Assembly: GCA_017550775.1 (NCBI GenBank)
Contig: JAFZOA010000005.1
Location: 1-7,352 of the forward strand
Direction: 5' to 3'
Source of the DNA: Ruminiclostridium sp.
Lineage (GTDB): Bacteria; Bacillota_A; Clostridia; Oscillospirales; Ruminococcaceae
DNA: 7,352 bases
The notes under the pieces were generated by a model, which made no database searches, was not told the DNA's origin, and was given only the letters and a program-made list of their open reading frames with translations. Below are positions 5,266 through 7,352 of this stretch, one piece after another (within the stretch, counting starts at the first letter, position 1; the number at the start of each line of letters is the position of its first letter). The translations under genes and the position numbers were made by a program.

Positions 5266-6850
5266 TGTTCTCACTCACCGCCTCCGCACATTTTATACCG
5301 TCCACCGCCGCAGATACGATACCGCCTGCATAGCCCGCGCCTTCGCCGCATGGGTACAGTCCCCGCAGCGAGACCGACTGCATATCCTCTCCGCGGATCA
5401 ACCGGACGGGTGAGGAGCTTCTGGTCTCCGGCGCGGTAATTACAGCCTCCGGGTCGGCAAAAAAGTCCGCCTTGCGTGCGAGCAGGGGAAGCCCGGCTTT
5501 CAGCGTCCCGGTGATGTACTCCGGGAACAGCCCGGATATGTCTGAAAGTCTTACTCCCGGAATGTAGCTCGGCTTGACCTTCCCGAAGCCGGTGGGGATC
5601 CTGTTTTTCAGGAAGTCTCCGACGAGCGTTACAGGTGCCGAGTAGCTGCTCCCGCCGAGCAAAAACGCCGCGCGTTCGGTTTCGCGCTGTAAGTTCATTC
5701 CGGCGAGAGGGTCGTCTCCGGGAAGGTCATTAGGCGTTACGTTCACCAGCAGCGCGGAGTTGGAGTTTTCCGCGTTACGCGCGTGACAGCTCATTCCGTT
5801 GGTCACCACGGTCTCATATTCCGATGCCGCCGCCATTACATACCCGCCCGGACACATACAGAACGTGTACAGGCTGCGTCCGTCGGGGAGATGTACCGCA
5901 TACTTGTACTCTGCGGGCGGGAGAGCCGGGTGTCCCGCAAAGCTACCGTAAAGGCTGCGGTCAACGTCGGCTTGCAGATGCTCTATACGCACGCCCATTG
6001 CGAAGATCTTTCGCTCCATTGCGATACCCTCGCCGCACAGATACCCGAAGGTGTCGCGGGCGCTGTGTCCGATAGCGAGGATAACGCGGTCGGTAACAAG
6101 CTCGTGCTCGGTGCCGTCCTTCTCGTACACCGCACCGCTCACAGCTCCGTCCTTGGTGTGAAGCCCGGTGAGCTTTGCACCGAACAGTACCTCTCCGCCG
6201 AGCCGTATCACCTCACCGCGCAGGTTCTTTACTACGCCGCGCAGAATGTCCGTGCCGATGTGCGGCTTTGCGTTGTACAGTATCTCGTCCGGTGCACCGA
6301 AACGTACCAGCTCCCGGAAGATGTGTCTTATACGCGGATCGCGGATGCCGGTGGTGAGCTTGCCGTCGGAGAATGTCCCAGCGCCGCCCTCGCCGAACTG
6401 CACATTCGTCTGCTCCGACAGCACACCGTTCACGCGGAAGTCCTCCACCGCACCGGTGCGCGTGTCCACGTCCGCGCCGCGCTCCAGCACCACAGGTCTC
6501 AGACCGCACTGTGCGAGGTACAGCGCCGCGAACATACCCGCGGGTCCGAAACCTACCACTACCGGGCGGTGTACGCGCGGGGACAGGTGCGGGACAGGGT
6601 AGGGCGCGTCGTTTACGCGGCTCACCTTGTTCGGCTGGAATTTCCCGAGTACCGCGTCCTCGTCCTTCAAGGTAAGCTCTGCGGACACGGTGAAGTGTAC
6701 GTCGGACTTTCTGCGCGCATCGACGGATCTTTTCGCGAGTTTAAGCTCCGTTATATCCGACGGCTTAACGCCGAGCTCCTTTGCAGTCTTGTTTTTAAGC
6801 TGCTCGTCCGTGAAGCCGAGCGGCATATAAATGTCATTTACTCTGATCAT
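5258..6850 (-). CDS. FAD-dependent oxidoreductase, COG2509-like (uncharacterised)
   Basis: Flavoprotein of 530 residues, likely cytoplasmic. An N-terminal domain of about 90 residues (opening MIRVNDIYMPLGFTDEQLK, then KRSVDARRKSDVHF) precedes the Rossmann fold and is typical of the COG2509 family. The dinucleotide loop is VVVGFGPAGM (97-106), ending at E123, which should bind the adenosine ribose. A glycine-rich block FGEGGAGTFSDGKLTTG (152-168) is the family hallmark. RVILAIGHSARDTF is the second nucleotide-contact strand. YPCGEGAGYAGGIVSA (499-514) is the C-terminal FAD-binding motif. The reaction and substrate are unknown. I chose ATG 6850-6848, one base after the stop of the preceding flavoprotein (TGATATG). 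A longer frame opening at 6955 reads through that gene and is spurious. The ribosome binding site is weak (GAGAGAC), so translation probably depends on coupling. Confidence 0.92.
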   Translation of the reverse strand: MIRVNDIYMPLGFTDEQLKNKTAKELGVKPSDITELKLAKRSVDARRKSDVHFTVSAELTLKDEDAVLGKFQPNKVSRVNDAPYPVPHLSPRVHRPVVVGFGPAGMFAALYLAQCGLRPVVLERGADVDTRTGAVEDFRVNGVLSEQTNVQFGEGGAGTFSDGKLTTGIRDPRIRHIFRELVRFGAPDEILYNAKPHIGTDILRGVVKNLRGEVIRLGGEVLFGAKLTGLHTKDGAVSGAVYEKDGTEHELVTDRVILAIGHSARDTFGYLCGEGIAMERKIFAMGVRIEHLQADVDRSLYGSFAGHPALPPAEYKYAVHLPDGRSLYTFCMCPGGYVMAAASEYETVVTNGMSCHARNAENSNSALLVNVTPNDLPGDDPLAGMNLQRETERAAFLLGGSSYSAPVTLVGDFLKNRIPTGFGKVKPSYIPGVRLSDISGLFPEYITGTLKAGLPLLARKADFFADPEAVITAPETRSSSPVRLIRGEDMQSVSLRGLYPCGEGAGYAGGIVSAAVDGIKCAEAVSENNG

Positions 6851-6851
6851 A

Positions 6852-7346
6852 TCAGTCTCTCTTGAAAAGGTCCGAGGCTGCGTACTGTCCCGCGAGCACT
6901 CCGGACGAGAACGCGAAGTCGAGGTTGTAACCGCCGCAGTCGCCGCAGATATCAAGTATCTCTCCGCACGCGTACATTCCGGGGTACTTTGTAAGCTCGT
7001 ACCGCATTGTAAGCTGTATTTGCAGGAATTCGTCCCGGAACGATATCCCGCCGCCGGTCACCTGCGAGCGCTCAAAACCGGCTGTCCCGGTCACCGGAAA
7101 CGACAGCGACTTTATCGTGTCCGCAACACGCCCGAAGTCTCTTATGTCTCGGGTGCGTTCGGGGAGCTTTCCGAGTGCGCGTTTCAGGATATACGCCCCC
7201 ATCGGACGGGTGAAAATGCCGCTCAGCCAGTCCTCTGGTGCCGCATCCGCGCGTATTGTCTTTGTTTCGTTCAGAAGTACGGTCACTTCCTCGCGGGTCA
7301 TATCCGGGAGAAGGTCGAGCCGCAGCTCTGCTCCTCTCTGACCCGA
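6852..7346 (-). CDS. HI0933/YhiN-type flavoprotein, C-terminal part only (5' end interrupted or off window)
   Basis: C-terminal third of an HI0933-family FAD protein (annotated elsewhere as NAD(P)/FAD-dependent or aminoacetone oxidase family); full members are about 400 residues. The reading frame shows ELRLDLLPDM, the usual strand in the inserted domain, then GFERSQVTGGGIS (residues 75-87 counted from the Met at 7301), YPGMYACGEILDICGDCGGYNL (about 106-127, FAD-contacting) and DFAFSSGVLAGQYAA at the end. It stops one base before the COG2509-like gene, so the two are coupled. Going upstream the frame meets two stops in a row, TGA TAA, at 7352-7347, only a few codons before the LDLLPDM block. 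The catalytic N-terminal Rossmann region is therefore not joined to this frame in the bases visible. This could be a frameshift, a pseudogene, or an error at a sequence end. The Met at 7301 has no ribosome binding site and is unlikely to be a natural start. Confidence 0.8.
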   Translation of the reverse strand, partial: SGQRGAELRLDLLPDMTREEVTVLLNETKTIRADAAPEDWLSGIFTRPMGAYILKRALGKLPERTRDIRDFGRVADTIKSLSFPVTGTAGFERSQVTGGGISFRDEFLQIQLTMRYELTKYPGMYACGEILDICGDCGGYNLDFAFSSGVLAGQYAASDLFKRD

Positions 7347-7352
7347 TTATCA

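Noticed and set aside
6213..6509. A 98-codon minus-strand frame inside the COG2509-like gene
   Set aside because: It is an out-of-frame, Arg/Gly/His-rich shadow over the GEGGAGTFSDGK coding block, with no supporting start signal.
5783..6865. A 360-codon open frame on the plus strand, antisense to the COG2509-like gene
   Set aside because: The translation is rich in Arg, His and Val with no domain pattern, and the opposite strand carries clear FAD-binding motifs. It is a shadow of a GC-rich gene.
6851..6955. N-terminal extension of the COG2509-like oxidoreductase from 6955
   Set aside because: It reads through the conserved FAD motif of the neighbouring HI0933-type gene in another frame and has a Ser/Thr/Arg-rich composition unlike the family N-terminus.
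1..7352. CRISPR array, tRNA, insertion sequence or prophage element
   Set aside because: No regularly spaced long repeats, no tRNA-like cloverleaf or T-loop sequence, no transposase motif and no terminal inverted repeats were seen on reading both strands. A covariance-model search was not possible here.

Overview
The window looks like a chromosomal fragment from an anaerobic Clostridia lineage, most plausibly Oscillospirales/Ruminococcus-like. The reasons are the YtrA-type GntR plus ABC-2 transporter cassette, a TrpB2-type tryptophan synthase beta chain, a clostridial-looking prepilin, strong AGGAGG-type ribosome binding sites, moderately GC-rich coding DNA and AT-rich intergenic DNA. This placement is inference from gene types; there is no rRNA or other marker. 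No tRNA, rRNA, CRISPR array, insertion sequence or phage gene was seen.

Layout. (1) Bases 1-2486, minus strand: a four-gene regulator/transporter operon. Read in transcription order it is a promoter with repeated operator-like sequences, a small GntR/YtrA-type repressor, an ABC ATPase, an ABC-2 permease, and a second related permease that runs off the left edge. All junctions overlap, and both permease junctions are TAATG. (2) Bases 2524-3434, minus strand: a single type IV prepilin-like gene with its own consensus promoter and a strong intrinsic terminator. No pilus assembly gene is visible. (3) Bases 3604-5088, plus strand: a monocistronic TrpB2-type gene with a fully consensus promoter, an inverted repeat across its -10 region and start site, and a strong terminator. 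(4) Bases 5089-7352, minus strand: three tightly coupled genes, namely the C-terminal part of an HI0933/YhiN-type flavoprotein, a complete COG2509-type FAD oxidoreductase, and a 58-residue cysteine-rich protein. This set converges on the TrpB2 gene, and the hairpin at 5048-5080 may serve both directions.

How they work together. The GntR-ABC operon reads as a self-regulated exporter module of the type linked to cell-envelope stress or antimicrobial export. The pilin and TrpB2 genes are independent transcription units. The two flavoproteins and the small Cys protein are probably co-translated and may share a redox function, but the substrate cannot be read from sequence. I do not see a clear new multi-gene system. 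The points most worth a second look are the flavoprotein/Cys-protein operon, the phased repeats in the GntR promoter, the orphan cysteine-rich pilin, the possible operator on trpB2, and the tandem in-frame stop codons at the right edge.
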